From Priestia aryabhattai (GTDB lineage Bacteria > Bacillota > Bacilli > Bacillales > Bacillaceae_H), in assembly GCF_023715685.1 (NCBI RefSeq), contig NZ_JAMBOQ010000004.1, positions 372,001 through 436,000 on the forward strand: a stretch of 64,000 nucleotides of DNA, given 5' to 3'. Of the stretch, positions 41,990 to 50,670 are shown in pieces. The position numbers and the translations under genes are program-made. The notes beneath the pieces were generated by a model. The model worked only from the letters and a program-made list of their open reading frames with translations, was not told the DNA's origin and did no database searches. Every line of letters starts with the position of its first letter. The first letter of the stretch is position 1.

Positions 41990-44167
41990 GTGTTTATTTT
42001 TTCATATTGGTTTAGCCGCTTAGTTGCTGCAGATCCTGGACGAAAAAGGCTCAAAACGGCTTCTAAAGCTACGATTAGCGTAATTACAGCGGTAGTTATT
42101 ATGCTTATTGTATTAAAAGCAGCGGGAAGCCCACAAATTACCGCTGCTATTTTATCGGGCGTAATTGGCCTGATGGGTATATTGGTTGTGAATGACGAAA
42201 CAACGAAAGCAAAAAAAGTTACCACAGGCTTAGTAGCACTTTCTAGCGCCGTTTCTCTCGGAATTGGTTCGTTTCTATCACGATATGGACAAGCAGAAAA
42301 TATCTTTCTCGTTCTGTTAGTGTTTTTGTCTTTTTATTTACAGAAATATGGTATTCGCTACTTCTCCCTGTCGATGGTGGCATTTATGTCGTTTTATTTT
42401 GCTTCTATTTTACATGTCACATTTTCTCAGCTGCCGTGGCTGTTAGCTGGAGTTGTAGTAGGAGCTTGCTGTGCATTTATCTATAATTTTGTCATCTTTA
42501 AAGACCGACCTGCCAATGTGCTGAGGTCTTCAATGAAATCATTTCATATTCAAGTGAATTTGGTGCTTGATTTAATTATTGAGTTAATTCAAAAGAAACA
42601 AATTGAACCGGCTCAAATTAAACAATATAACCGTAATATTAAAAAACTAGCGGAGTATGCCCGTGTAGCATCAGAAGAGCTTGGAAATACAGATCCTCAC
42701 GACATATGGCCTGGCGTAACAGCTGAACAGATGCGCCTTTATGTATTTGACACAGTTATGCTGCTGCAGACATATTCCCCGGCGATTCGAAAGCTCAGTG
42801 AATTAAAGGCATTTAATCATTTTGATATTCAGCAGCTGCTGTTAAAGCTAGTGGAATCGATTCGCGAAGCTGAGGTATTAAATGAAAACCCTACTCATTC
42901 CTTAACAGATGCAGCGCAGCATCTGCAAGAGCTGCGCCAAAAATTAAGTGAACTCGAACCTCAAGACAAAAGGTATAAGGATTGGCTTTACTTAATCCGC
43001 CGTATCGAAACGATATCAAATCACGTGATTGATGAAGCGTATGAGCTGCAGCAAGCAATTGTGAAACAAGAAAAACAGCCCCAAAAAGAAGCGGAAGAAA
43101 AAGAAGACGAAGAGGATAATGATGAAGAAAAAGGATTAAAACCATCTACGAAAAAGTCTATTCAAGCGGTCATCACTGCTGTTGCGACGCTAGTATTTGG
43201 CTCTTTCTTATCTCCATCGCACCAATATTGGGCGCTCTTAGCAGGCTACTTAGTGCTTCTTGGTACAGAGACAATAGGAAGTACGTTTGTAAAAGCTGTA
43301 CAGCGAAGTGTAGGAACGCTTTTAGGAGCAGCTGTTGGCTTTGTTGTAGCAAGCTTTGTCTCACCCGGAATACTTGAAGTAACGCTGCTCTTTATCTGTG
43401 TGTTTATGGCTTTTTATTTCTTTCCTATTACGTATTCGTTTATGAGCTTTTGGATTACCATGATGCTAGCCTTTATGTATGACATACTTCTTGGCGGAAT
43501 TTCAGAGAGTTTATTGCTGGCTCGCGTGTTAGATACAGTCGTAGGAGTTGGAATTGGTTTAGCCGTGTCTGCTCTTGTATTTCCTAAAAGAACAAGAGAT
43601 AAAATAACCGACACCTCAGTAGAATACGTAGCGGCTTTAAAAGAATTTGTGCAAATTTATTTGCACCGGTTTACAAATCAGTATGCGTTTGCCAATTTAG
43701 CTGATAAAGGAATGGAATTAGAAAAAAAGCTAAAACAGCTTCATGTCGATTCAGATCCTATTATCAAGGGTTTTGTCGGCCGTTCACGTCTTCAGCAATT
43801 TTTGACCGTCTTTACCGCCATTAATTATTATGCCAAGCATTTGGTGGCATCTTCTACTAGAAACGAGGCTTTTTATAAGGAAGTAGAATTTCATGGCGTA
43901 GTAAAGGAAGTGGAAGAGAAAGTGGCAAGTAATTTCACTCAGCTTGAAAAAGCTTTACGAGGAGAAAGAGGAACCTATGTATACACGCTTGAAGATGTAA
44001 GACAAAAGATTGAACAATCTTTAGATTATTTTGATACGTCCGTTCAATCAAGAAACTTACAGCATTTGCAGTTGCTCCACAATATTTATTACGTATGGAA
44101 AATCAATCAATCGGTTGTTCACTTAGCCAAAGAGCTAGGAGCAGAAGAGATAAGTAGTGAAGACTAA
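41990..44167 (+). CDS. FUSC-family membrane protein
   Basis: 725 residues. GTG 41990 lies close behind AAGGAGAGG (3 bp spacing, so the start may be slightly further in). Two copies of a six-helix FUSC membrane block: first at about 20-160 (ATISVITAVVIMLIVLKAAG...), second at about 385-530 (KKSIQAVITAVATLVFGSFL...). Each is followed by a long helical cytoplasmic segment. A highly acidic linker (KEDEEDNDEEK) joins the halves at about 365-380. The family includes aromatic-acid and fusaric-acid efflux proteins; the substrate is unknown. Confidence 0.87.
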   Translation: MFIFSYWFSRLVAADPGRKRLKTASKATISVITAVVIMLIVLKAAGSPQITAAILSGVIGLMGILVVNDETTKAKKVTTGLVALSSAVSLGIGSFLSRYGQAENIFLVLLVFLSFYLQKYGIRYFSLSMVAFMSFYFASILHVTFSQLPWLLAGVVVGACCAFIYNFVIFKDRPANVLRSSMKSFHIQVNLVLDLIIELIQKKQIEPAQIKQYNRNIKKLAEYARVASEELGNTDPHDIWPGVTAEQMRLYVFDTVMLLQTYSPAIRKLSELKAFNHFDIQQLLLKLVESIREAEVLNENPTHSLTDAAQHLQELRQKLSELEPQDKRYKDWLYLIRRIETISNHVIDEAYELQQAIVKQEKQPQKEAEEKEDEEDNDEEKGLKPSTKKSIQAVITAVATLVFGSFLSPSHQYWALLAGYLVLLGTETIGSTFVKAVQRSVGTLLGAAVGFVVASFVSPGILEVTLLFICVFMAFYFFPITYSFMSFWITMMLAFMYDILLGGISESLLLARVLDTVVGVGIGLAVSALVFPKRTRDKITDTSVEYVAALKEFVQIYLHRFTNQYAFANLADKGMELEKKLKQLHVDSDPIIKGFVGRSRLQQFLTVFTAINYYAKHLVASSTRNEAFYKEVEFHGVVKEVEEKVASNFTQLEKALRGERGTYVYTLEDVRQKIEQSLDYFDTSVQSRNLQHLQLLHNIYYVWKINQSVVHLAKELGAEEISSED

Positions 44168-44197
44168 AAAACCAGCGAATATTTCGCTGGTTTTTTA
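44165..44197. terminator. Bidirectional terminator
   Basis: AAAACCAGCGAA pairs with TTCGCTGGTTTT, T runs on both strands. Shared by the FUSC gene and the convergent small membrane gene. Confidence 0.9.
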
Positions 44198-44488
44198 GTC
44201 TGACGAATAAGGAGACGTATCTTTTCTAATCGTTCTCCACGTTGTTTTAAGACCCGCATAACTGCCAATAGCCGCATATCCATAAAAGTAGCCCATAAAC
44301 AATCCGGCAATAATATGATGGGGATGACTAATAAATACTGAAAAGAGCACGCCGACAGCTAAAGCAATAGTCGGCACATATTGTTTTTTAGGATGAAAAA
44401 GCCATTTTATCAGCTGTGTAACGATTAATACGATAGGAACACCAATAACCGCGTCCCAAAAATTTGTATGAATTGTAGGGAAATCCAT
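44195..44488 (-). CDS. Small membrane protein, 97 residues
   Basis: Start ATG 44488 with GAGGTG 7 bp upstream. Three hydrophobic segments (about 12-30, 38-55, 60-80). Sequence begins MDFPTIHTNFWDAVIGVP, with a Gly/His-rich middle (FISHPHHIIAGLFMGYFYGY) that recalls phage holin-like or YrhC-type proteins, but I cannot assign it. A one-gene unit convergent with the FUSC gene. Confidence 0.65.
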   Translation of the reverse strand: MDFPTIHTNFWDAVIGVPIVLIVTQLIKWLFHPKKQYVPTIALAVGVLFSVFISHPHHIIAGLFMGYFYGYAAIGSYAGLKTTWRTIRKDTSPYSSD

Positions 44489-44555
44489 GGTCAAGCACCT
44501 CGTTAAATGTGTTAGATGTAAGGTTATCTAGGTTTCTTACCTTAGAACACCTCAA

Positions 44556-45104
44556 TTAGTTATGAGGGGTTCCAGGGGGATAATAATAAGGAGGAATTTT
44601 AAGCCATCCTTTTTGCTGCATTAGAATTTTCACTTTTGATCCCAATATGACTTTTTCAGTGTGGAATTTCAACCACATTAATCCAATATCGGTTCTGATA
44701 GATTGTCCCATATTCGTGCTGCACATTACGATATTAGAGGCAATTTTTACAGATATTAAGTTAGCGATTTCAGAATCCGTGGCTTTTGCTCCTAATGGAA
44801 TACTGTTAGGGTCGGATTTCGGCTTGGTAGCCGGTATTTCAGGAAGTGGAATTCCTTCTTTAATCATTAATTTTTTTAGTGTATCAATTTGAGATTCAGC
44901 CAGGGTTTTTGAGTCTTGAGTAAGCTTAAGTAGTTCACTGTTGGATGTTGTATTAAGACAAGTCTCTAAGGCAGGTATCTCTTCCGCTAAAGCAGTGAAA
45001 TACAACCAACATCCCATAGTCTCACCGATGTGTGGGCGAGGGGGCGTATCATCTGTAGAAGAGTTCTTTATAAAATCTATTAGTGTCTCAATGACATTAA
45101 TCAT
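44556..45104 (-). CDS. DUF3231 family protein
   Basis: 182 residues, AAAGGGTGAAA upstream. The family ending QQKGWLKIPPYYYPPG is clear, with the HIGETMGCWLYFTALAEE segment at the front of the helical bundle. DUF3231 proteins usually carry two repeats over about 330 residues; this has one. They are ferritin-like helical bundles common in spore formers, function unknown. Single-gene unit. Confidence 0.88.
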   Translation of the reverse strand: MINVIETLIDFIKNSSTDDTPPRPHIGETMGCWLYFTALAEEIPALETCLNTTSNSELLKLTQDSKTLAESQIDTLKKLMIKEGIPLPEIPATKPKSDPNSIPLGAKATDSEIANLISVKIASNIVMCSTNMGQSIRTDIGLMWLKFHTEKVILGSKVKILMQQKGWLKIPPYYYPPGTPHN

Positions 45105-45338
45105 AACTTTTCACCCTTTGTATGTAGTTTATGCATCTTCATTATTACCGTCAGTAGAAAATGATAAACACAACTAAGGAATGTTACATATAAAATTGAT
45201 TATTATGAGTGGAATGAAAAGTATCCCACGTAGCAATTTATAATGGTGAGAGTACATTTACTGTCACCACATCTAAAAGTATAAAAACTGTTGAAATGCG
45301 TGATAAATATGTTGGTGCTAGCAGATAAAGTAAATAGA
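45105..45338. other. Intergenic region
   Basis: No gene seen between the DUF3231 gene (minus) and the next terminator. The end of the region precedes a minus-strand terminator. Confidence 0.4.
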
Positions 45339-45373
45339 AAAAAATCTCCTTGTTCCTTAAGGAGATTTTTTTA
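45339..45373 (-). terminator. Terminator
   Basis: AAATCTCCTT pairs with AAGGAGATTT, with A/T runs on both strands. It lies just after the minus-strand Cys protein gene. Confidence 0.85.
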
Positions 45374-45382
45374 TCTCAAGTA

Positions 45383-45640
45383 TTATATAGTTTTTCTTCG
45401 GTGCTCTCTGCATAAAGAAGTTAGTTCTTCTGACCAATATTTATAATCAAATACCGTTATATTTTTGCTAGGCATAAAAACATTTAACAGCCAATTAACC
45501 CTCAATCTATCTCTGACGCCTATCGTTTTATCATTTTTACAACAACCTCCATCACAAGGTCTATCGTGGATCTTATAAGGAATATTTTTAACGACTAATC
45601 CATCTTTTACACGTTTTGTGTATTCAATTCCTATGATCAA
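45383..45640 (-). CDS. Cys-rich hypothetical protein, 85 residues
   Basis: TTG 45640 is chosen because GAGGAGTGA lies 8 bp upstream; the frame continues to a GTG at 45649. The product LIIGIEYTKRVKDGLV then has RPCDGGCCKNDKT, a close Cys cluster, and one more Cys near the end (SLCREHRRK). The clustered Cys suggest metal or disulfide binding. Basic overall. No family recognised. A strong terminator follows. Confidence 0.6.
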   Translation of the reverse strand: MIIGIEYTKRVKDGLVVKNIPYKIHDRPCDGGCCKNDKTIGVRDRLRVNWLLNVFMPSKNITVFDYKYWSEELTSLCREHRRKTI

Positions 45641-45856
45641 ATATATCACTCCTCGCAGTAACTCTTATCTTCATAATCATATGTATGGATGACTTTTTTA
45701 ATTATATGCATTTCATTTTTTTAATCGCTCATCAACAAATTAAAACAGCATATAAAAAAGGCAGCCAATAAAAATTGACTACTCATCTCTGTAATATAAA
45801 TGAGGATAGGGAAAGTATTCTTTAATGAAAGGGTAAGAAGGGAGGAAGACAAAAAT
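45641..45856. other. Intergenic region
   Basis: Promoter region between minus-strand genes; no gene or structure recognised other than the terminator of the next gene. Confidence 0.35.
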
Positions 45857-45883
45857 AAAAAAGCCCTGCTGTAGGGCTTTTAG
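45857..45883 (-). terminator. Terminator of the YflT-like gene
   Basis: AAAAGCCCT pairs with AGGGCTTTT, loop GCTGT, with A/T runs on both sides. Confidence 0.85.
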
Positions 45884-45884
45884 A

Positions 45885-46211
45885 TCAAGCAACTTTTGAT
45901 GCAACGACGATTACTTTACCGTGATCTAATTCTTCTTCATAGCGTTCAGCTTCCGGCTGTGATAATCCTAATGAACGCATTTTGGCACGAAGCTCGTCTC
46001 CTCTAGAACGAAATACATTCGCAATTGCATCAAAAACACCTTGTTCAGAAAGGCCGATGTTGTTTGTATTTGTTGCAGCTGTTAAATCCTCGGAGCGATC
46101 TTGATGGTGTGCAAGTAAATAAACTTCGTCTTTTGTAAATCCTTCACGCAAAAATTGTTCGATTGTATCTTTTGCCTGTACGCCATTTTCAACTACTTTT
46201 ACATTTACCAT
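45885..46211 (-). CDS. General stress protein of the YflT/17M family
   Basis: 108 residues, AAGGAGGTTTTT upstream. Pattern: VKVVENGVQAKDTIEQFLREGF, then KDEVYLLAHHQDRSEDLTAATNT, and C-terminal AERYEEELDHGKVIVVAS. This matches the YflT/general stress protein 17M family, sigma-B-controlled in B. subtilis. No function beyond stress association is known. No sigma-B promoter was picked out by eye. Confidence 0.85.
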   Translation of the reverse strand: MVNVKVVENGVQAKDTIEQFLREGFTKDEVYLLAHHQDRSEDLTAATNTNNIGLSEQGVFDAIANVFRSRGDELRAKMRSLGLSQPEAERYEEELDHGKVIVVASKVA

Positions 46212-46595
46212 TTCAAAAAACCTCCTTGTATGATAGACAACTTTCTAGAATACGTTTAGTAATGAAGAAAAGTTTAATTAACTTGTCTCCTTGCTTTGTG
46301 TATACACGTTATTGGAAGTGATAAAACCTATTTCATGAAATTGAGTGAAAAAATCTAACATAGAAGAAGAGGGAAAAGCGCTGTTATTTTTGAGGGGAAT
46401 CTGGTGAATAATAAGCAGGATAATGCTTTAGCGCGCCTAGCTTTTACCTTGCAGAGTTCTTTTTCTGTATAAAATTTAAGCCACAGACGTACGCACATTT
46501 TTTGAAAAATTTCTCAACACAGGACAGGCACCCGTGCACATTTCTTTCTTTTTCATATACTGATAGGGACAAAGAAAGAAGGAGATGATAGCAGA
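46212..46595. other. Intergenic region
   Basis: 384 bp divergent region between the YflT-like gene and the Cys/His repeat gene. No gene; antisense frames here are shadows. Confidence 0.4.
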
Positions 46596-46811
46596 ATGGG
46601 ATGTTGTAAAAAGAAATGCCACAAGTGTGAGGACCATCATCACAGCAAATGCTCTTGCAAGAAAAAATGCCATAAATGTGACGACTATGGTCACAGCAAA
46701 TGTTCCTGTAAGAAAAAATGCCACAAATGGGATGACTGTGATCCATGTCATGAGAAAAAACATCATTGTAAAGACCGCTGTGACAATGATTACCGCATTA
46801 TTGTTTTTTAA
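46596..46811 (+). CDS. Cys/His/Lys-rich repeat protein
   Basis: 71 residues; AAGAAGGAGATGA upstream. Three tandem copies of a unit CKKKCHKC(or W)-D-D then HSKCS-like spacers are visible, first CCKKKCHKCEDHHHSKCS, second CKKKCHKCDDYGHSKCS, third CKKKCHKWDD, ending in CHEKKHHCKDRCDND. DNA repeats are similarly exact. Cys and His together make up over a third of the first 60 residues, so metal binding is likely. Composition resembles spore coat or exosporium proteins; that role is inference. Confidence 0.75.
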   Translation: MGCCKKKCHKCEDHHHSKCSCKKKCHKCDDYGHSKCSCKKKCHKWDDCDPCHEKKHHCKDRCDNDYRIIVF

Positions 46812-46895
46812 TGCTAAAGTAAGAATTCCGCGTTTATTTTCTTAAATTTCACCTGTGAAATTCCACTTTACCATGCAAATAAAGTACAAACTCCA

Positions 46896-46940
46896 AAAAG
46901 CCTGGCTCTTAAATAAGTAGTTAAGAGCCAGGCTTTTTTC
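46896..46940. terminator. Bidirectional terminator
   Basis: AAAGCCTGGCTCTTAA pairs with TTAAGAGCCAGGCTTT, loop ATAAGTAG. Very strong; lies between the Cys/His repeat gene and the convergent minus-strand gene. Confidence 0.93.
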
Positions 46941-46958
46941 ATACATAAAAATAAAAAG

Positions 46959-47378
46959 TTAAGATGAAAGGCGTTCTTTTTGTTTTTCGTACACGGAAGT
47001 GGATTCATTCCACGTATAACGACCGTCTTGCAATTGAATGGTCGCGCTGAATGGACAGTCCACTGACGTTTCTGCGTCATCTAAACTGCTTTCAAGTAAA
47101 CTTTTTTTAAATCGCAGCAAGTCTTCTTTTGATGCAATTCGAAAAACCATTTCTAACGTAAGTTCATCGTCCATTGCATTGTGTAATTGACTGATGCTTT
47201 TGCGGAATTCTTTATTATATTGAAGCATAATTTTAATGTCTGCTACGCAAGCAACACCAAACACATCTTTCACAACAGATTCAACCGTTAACTGCGTTGT
47301 CGAAGCATACGTTGAAATATCACGCTGAGGATTTTCTAAATAATAAATCGTTTCTACAGGATGTCTCGTGATAAGCAC
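46959..47378 (-). CDS. Hypothetical protein, about 139 residues
   Basis: The reading frame from GTG 47378 reads VLITRHPVETIYYLENPQR. The ribosome site GAAAGAGG overlaps that GTG, so the true start may be slightly further in; no ATG is available. Soluble alpha/beta protein with TVESVVKDVFGVACVADIKI and DDELTLEMVFRIASKEDLLRF. No family recognised. Its gene is convergent with the Cys/His repeat gene. Confidence 0.6.
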   Translation of the reverse strand: MLITRHPVETIYYLENPQRDISTYASTTQLTVESVVKDVFGVACVADIKIMLQYNKEFRKSISQLHNAMDDELTLEMVFRIASKEDLLRFKKSLLESSLDDAETSVDCPFSATIQLQDGRYTWNESTSVYEKQKERLSS

Positions 47379-47456
47379 CTCTTTCTTACTACTTATTATA
47401 CATGAAAAAAGAGCGAAACGGGAAAAAGAATTTTAGGAAAGGGTTACATAAAGAAT

Positions 47457-47488
47457 AAAAAAGCCCTCTTATTACATAAGAGGGAAAG
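47457..47488 (-). terminator. Terminator of the C1q-like gene
   Basis: CCCTCTTA pairs with TAAGAGGG, then CTTTTTTATTC on the minus strand. Confidence 0.8.
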
Positions 47489-47502
47489 AAATGCGGTAGC
47501 AA

Positions 47503-48030
47503 TTAATAAAAATCTTTTTTGGAAAAACGCGACGAGATTTTTGCGACTGTGAGAGTGGCATTGATAGTAGTTGCGGCTGTTGTTGTTGCTGTAACTGTTA
47601 CCGTATCGCCTCTTCTTAAATAACGGACAAGTGATATTGTGGCTGTACCAGCAGAAGAAGTAACAGTTTGAGTGAAGCCTCCAGCGTTAATCGTATACGT
47701 AACAGTTGGGTTAAGAGGTGGAGTAGAAAATGCTGTAAATGAAATAAAATACTCTCCGCTTTCTAAAACTTCTATTCCACCAGAAACAACTCGTACATTC
47801 TTACTTGGAGATAGAAGGTTAGTAAATGTTAATGGAGTATTTACAGCGGCACCTGTTATTGTTGTTGTACCTGTTACTGTGCCAAACGCAAGTCTATCAT
47901 CAAAATCTGGTTTCTCACAATCATCGTCGCAGTGTCTTTTGCAGTGATGTCTATGCCAATCATTATTACAGCGGTGTCTGCGATCATTGTCAGGACTACC
48001 TTTTAAATACTTTTTGTAATAATATGACAT
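47503..48030 (-). CDS. C1q/BclA-C-terminal-like surface protein
   Basis: 175 residues, AGGTGAGGTGAAAAC upstream. The first 45 residues are charged and rich in His, Cys, Asp and Arg (RHRCNNDWHRHHCKRHCDDDCEK). The rest is a beta-rich Thr/Ala domain: FGTVTGTTTITGAAVNTPLT, VVSGGIEVLESGEYFISFTA, then VTYTINAGGFTQTV and a long TVTATTTAATTINATL strand. This is the jelly-roll pattern of the BclA C-terminal or C1q-like domain, but no Gly-x-x collagen segment precedes it. No export signal is seen, which fits a spore-surface protein assembled from the mother cell. Confidence 0.7.
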   Translation of the reverse strand: MSYYYKKYLKGSPDNDRRHRCNNDWHRHHCKRHCDDDCEKPDFDDRLAFGTVTGTTTITGAAVNTPLTFTNLLSPSKNVRVVSGGIEVLESGEYFISFTAFSTPPLNPTVTYTINAGGFTQTVTSSAGTATISLVRYLRRGDTVTVTATTTAATTINATLTVAKISSRFSKKDFY

Positions 48031-48426
48031 GTTTTCACCTCACCTTAGGTTTGAAGGTTTTCACCTTCTAGTATAGTAAATGCAGGAAGTGAGAGGTTTG
48101 CAATGGACAAGGGTTTAGAAAGCAAAGATTATTTTAAGAACTAGATATTATTACTGAAACAATTAAGATTAATTAGCTTTCCTTTAAGCCTGTTACCAAA
48201 CATAATTTTCTTATTATAATTGTAGGATTGATAACTTAAGTTAAAAAAGCCCCTACTCGTCTTTGTAAAGTACTTGCTTTTTGCATTACATATATTTTTT
48301 AATGAAGTTATGCTCGAAATAACACAGCAGCCAATTTTTTGTTAGAATAGGAAGAGCAATTGTAATGTTTACCCTCAATCAATCCCTCAACTACTATTTC
48401 TACTTATTTTAAAGGAGGACGCTATT
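48031..48426. other. Divergent region upstream of recQ
   Basis: 396 bp, AT-rich, no gene or clear hairpin; must hold promoters of both flanking genes. Confidence 0.4.
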
Positions 48427-50562
48427 TTGCAATTTGAACAAGCTTTAACACATTTACAGTCCTATTTTGGCTATGATTCGTTTCGAAAAGGGCAGGAAGA
48501 ATCGATTCGTTATGTTTTAGAAGGGCACAATACCGCTTGTATTATGCCGACAGGGGGAGGGAAATCACTTTGTTATCAGATTCCTTCATTGCTGTTAGAA
48601 GGTACAACACTGGTTATTTCTCCGTTGATTTCCTTGATGAAAGACCAAGTGGATACGCTGAACGCAGCTGGCATTCCAGCCACGTATATCAATAGCTCGC
48701 TGACGCACACGGAGGTACGGCAGCGCATAGAAGAAGTAGCGCTTGGCGAATATAAGTTACTTTATGTAGCGCCGGAAAGACTGGAGTCTCCGCAATTTTT
48801 AGAACAGCTTCAAATGCTTCCTATTCCGCTTGTAGCGGTAGATGAAGCGCACTGTATTTCACAGTGGGGCCATGATTTCAGGCCGAGTTATTTGCGCATC
48901 AATGAACTGATCAGTAAGCTGTCTAACGCGCCGATTGTGATGGGGCTGACGGCTACTGCGACGCCTCAAGTACGGGAAGATATTTGCCGAGCTCTTCATA
49001 TTAATGAAGAGTACACGGTGATGACAGGATTTGAACGTGAAAATTTATCGTTTGGGGTTATAAAAGGTCAGGATCGAATCAGTTATATCGATCAGTATAT
49101 CCGTAAAAATGATCAAGAAGCAGGTATTATCTATGCTGCTACGCGTAAAGATGTTGAAGAGCTTCACACTAGATTGCAAAAGTCAGGAATCAACGTATCA
49201 AAATATCATGCCGGTATGAGCGCAAACAGCCGTGATGAAGAGCAGAATCGCTTTCTTCAAGATGATGTTCAAGTGATGGTAGCCACGTCTGCTTTTGGAA
49301 TGGGGATTGATAAATCGAATATTAGATTTGTTCTTCATTATCAGCTTCCGAAAAATATGGAAAGCTATTATCAAGAAGCAGGACGTGCTGGTCGTGACGG
49401 ACTTCCAAGTGAGTGTATCGTGCTTTATTCTCCCCAAGATATTCGCGTGCAGCGCTTTTTGATTGAACAGTCAACGTCGAATCCTCAAAAGCAGATTCAA
49501 GATCTTGAAAAGCTGCAAAATATGGTGAACTACTGTCATACAGAAGGCTGCTTGCAGGCATTTATTCTTCATTATTTTGGAGAAAGTGAAGCGCACGAGT
49601 GCGGCCGCTGCAGCAACTGTACGGATGATCGCGTGGAAATAGACGTAACGGTTGATACGCAAAAAGTATTGTCTTGTATGATTCGTATGGGAGAACGTTT
49701 CGGTAAAATGATGATTGCTCAAGTATTAACGGGTTCTCGAAATAAAAAAGTAGTTGATTTTGGTTTCGATAAACTGAAAACGTACGGCGTCATGAGCGAC
49801 CGGTCTGCTAAAGAAGTGAGTGATTTTATTGAGTATTTGATTTCAGAGCAGTTTATTTTAGTAGGACAAGGGTCATTTCCTACCTTATCCGTAGCTGCCA
49901 AAGGAAAAGGTGTGCTTCTTGGCATGGAAAAAGTGATGAGAAAAGAACAAATGGAAGTGAAGCAAATTGTCCAAGATGACGAGCTGTTTGCTCATTTGCG
50001 TTTCGTTCGAAAGCAGCTAGCAGACGAAGCTGGCGTGCCTCCTTTTGTCATTTTCTCAGACGACACTCTTCATGATATGTGTGCAAAACTGCCGGTGACG
50101 CTTGAGCAGTTCGCCACTGTAAAAGGAGTTGGAGAACAAAAACAAGAGCGGTACGGAGAACGATTCACAGCTGAAATCAAACAGTTTTGTGAAGAACATC
50201 CAGATCGAAAGCGAGAAGTGTCTGCGCCTGCTCCGAAAAAAGCAAGAGCTTCGTCAAAAGAAGGGTCTCACTTGATGACGTATGAGCTATTTCAGCAAGG
50301 GAAATCGTTAGATGAAATTGCTTCAGAACGTGAATTAAGCCGCATTACAATTGAAAATCATTTGTTTAAATGTGCGGAAGAAGAAAAAGAAATCGACTGG
50401 TCACCTTTTCTTTCGGAGGAGGACGAACAGCAAATTTTACAAGCTGCTTCGTCAGTAGGCGATGAAAAGTTAAAGCCAATCAAAGAAGAATTGCCTGAAA
50501 GCATCACTTATTTTATGATTAAAATAGCGTTATTTAAACAAAAAATGAAGCAGCTATCGTAA
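48427..50562 (+). CDS. recQ: ATP-dependent DNA helicase RecQ
   Basis: 711 residues. Start is TTG 48427, given AAAGGAGGA 8 bp upstream and the family N-terminus FEQALTHLQSYFGYDSFR. Helicase core: Q-motif region, Walker A PTGGGKS (41-47), DEAH-type VDEAHCISQWGHDFRPSY, motif VI QEAGRAGRDG. The RecQ C-terminal zinc site (CHTEGCL ... CGRCSNC) follows. The HRDC domain (VRKQLADEAGVPPFVIFSD) and a C-terminal helix-turn-helix extension (ELFQQGKSLDEIASERELS) complete the long form found in Bacillus. It unwinds DNA in repair and recombination. Confidence 0.96.
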   Translation: MQFEQALTHLQSYFGYDSFRKGQEESIRYVLEGHNTACIMPTGGGKSLCYQIPSLLLEGTTLVISPLISLMKDQVDTLNAAGIPATYINSSLTHTEVRQRIEEVALGEYKLLYVAPERLESPQFLEQLQMLPIPLVAVDEAHCISQWGHDFRPSYLRINELISKLSNAPIVMGLTATATPQVREDICRALHINEEYTVMTGFERENLSFGVIKGQDRISYIDQYIRKNDQEAGIIYAATRKDVEELHTRLQKSGINVSKYHAGMSANSRDEEQNRFLQDDVQVMVATSAFGMGIDKSNIRFVLHYQLPKNMESYYQEAGRAGRDGLPSECIVLYSPQDIRVQRFLIEQSTSNPQKQIQDLEKLQNMVNYCHTEGCLQAFILHYFGESEAHECGRCSNCTDDRVEIDVTVDTQKVLSCMIRMGERFGKMMIAQVLTGSRNKKVVDFGFDKLKTYGVMSDRSAKEVSDFIEYLISEQFILVGQGSFPTLSVAAKGKGVLLGMEKVMRKEQMEVKQIVQDDELFAHLRFVRKQLADEAGVPPFVIFSDDTLHDMCAKLPVTLEQFATVKGVGEQKQERYGERFTAEIKQFCEEHPDRKREVSAPAPKKARASSKEGSHLMTYELFQQGKSLDEIASERELSRITIENHLFKCAEEEKEIDWSPFLSEEDEQQILQAASSVGDEKLKPIKEELPESITYFMIKIALFKQKMKQLS

Positions 50563-50563
50563 A

Positions 50564-50592
50564 CAAAAAGCTCCTATTAAAGGAGCTTTTTG
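50564..50592 (+). terminator. Terminator of recQ
   Basis: AAAAAGCTCCT pairs with AGGAGCTTTTT. Nearly identical in stem and loop to the hairpin at 56213-56241. Confidence 0.88.
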
Positions 50593-50670
50593 TGTTGAGT
50601 AAGCGAGTTTACTGATAAAATAAAAGGTATAAATATTTGAAAAATCAGATTAAATAAAAAGGAGGACTGA

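Noticed and set aside
46444..46766. Two long minus-strand frames opposite the Cys/His repeat gene
   Set aside because: They are mirror frames of the repeat DNA; the plus frame has the ribosome site and coherent composition.
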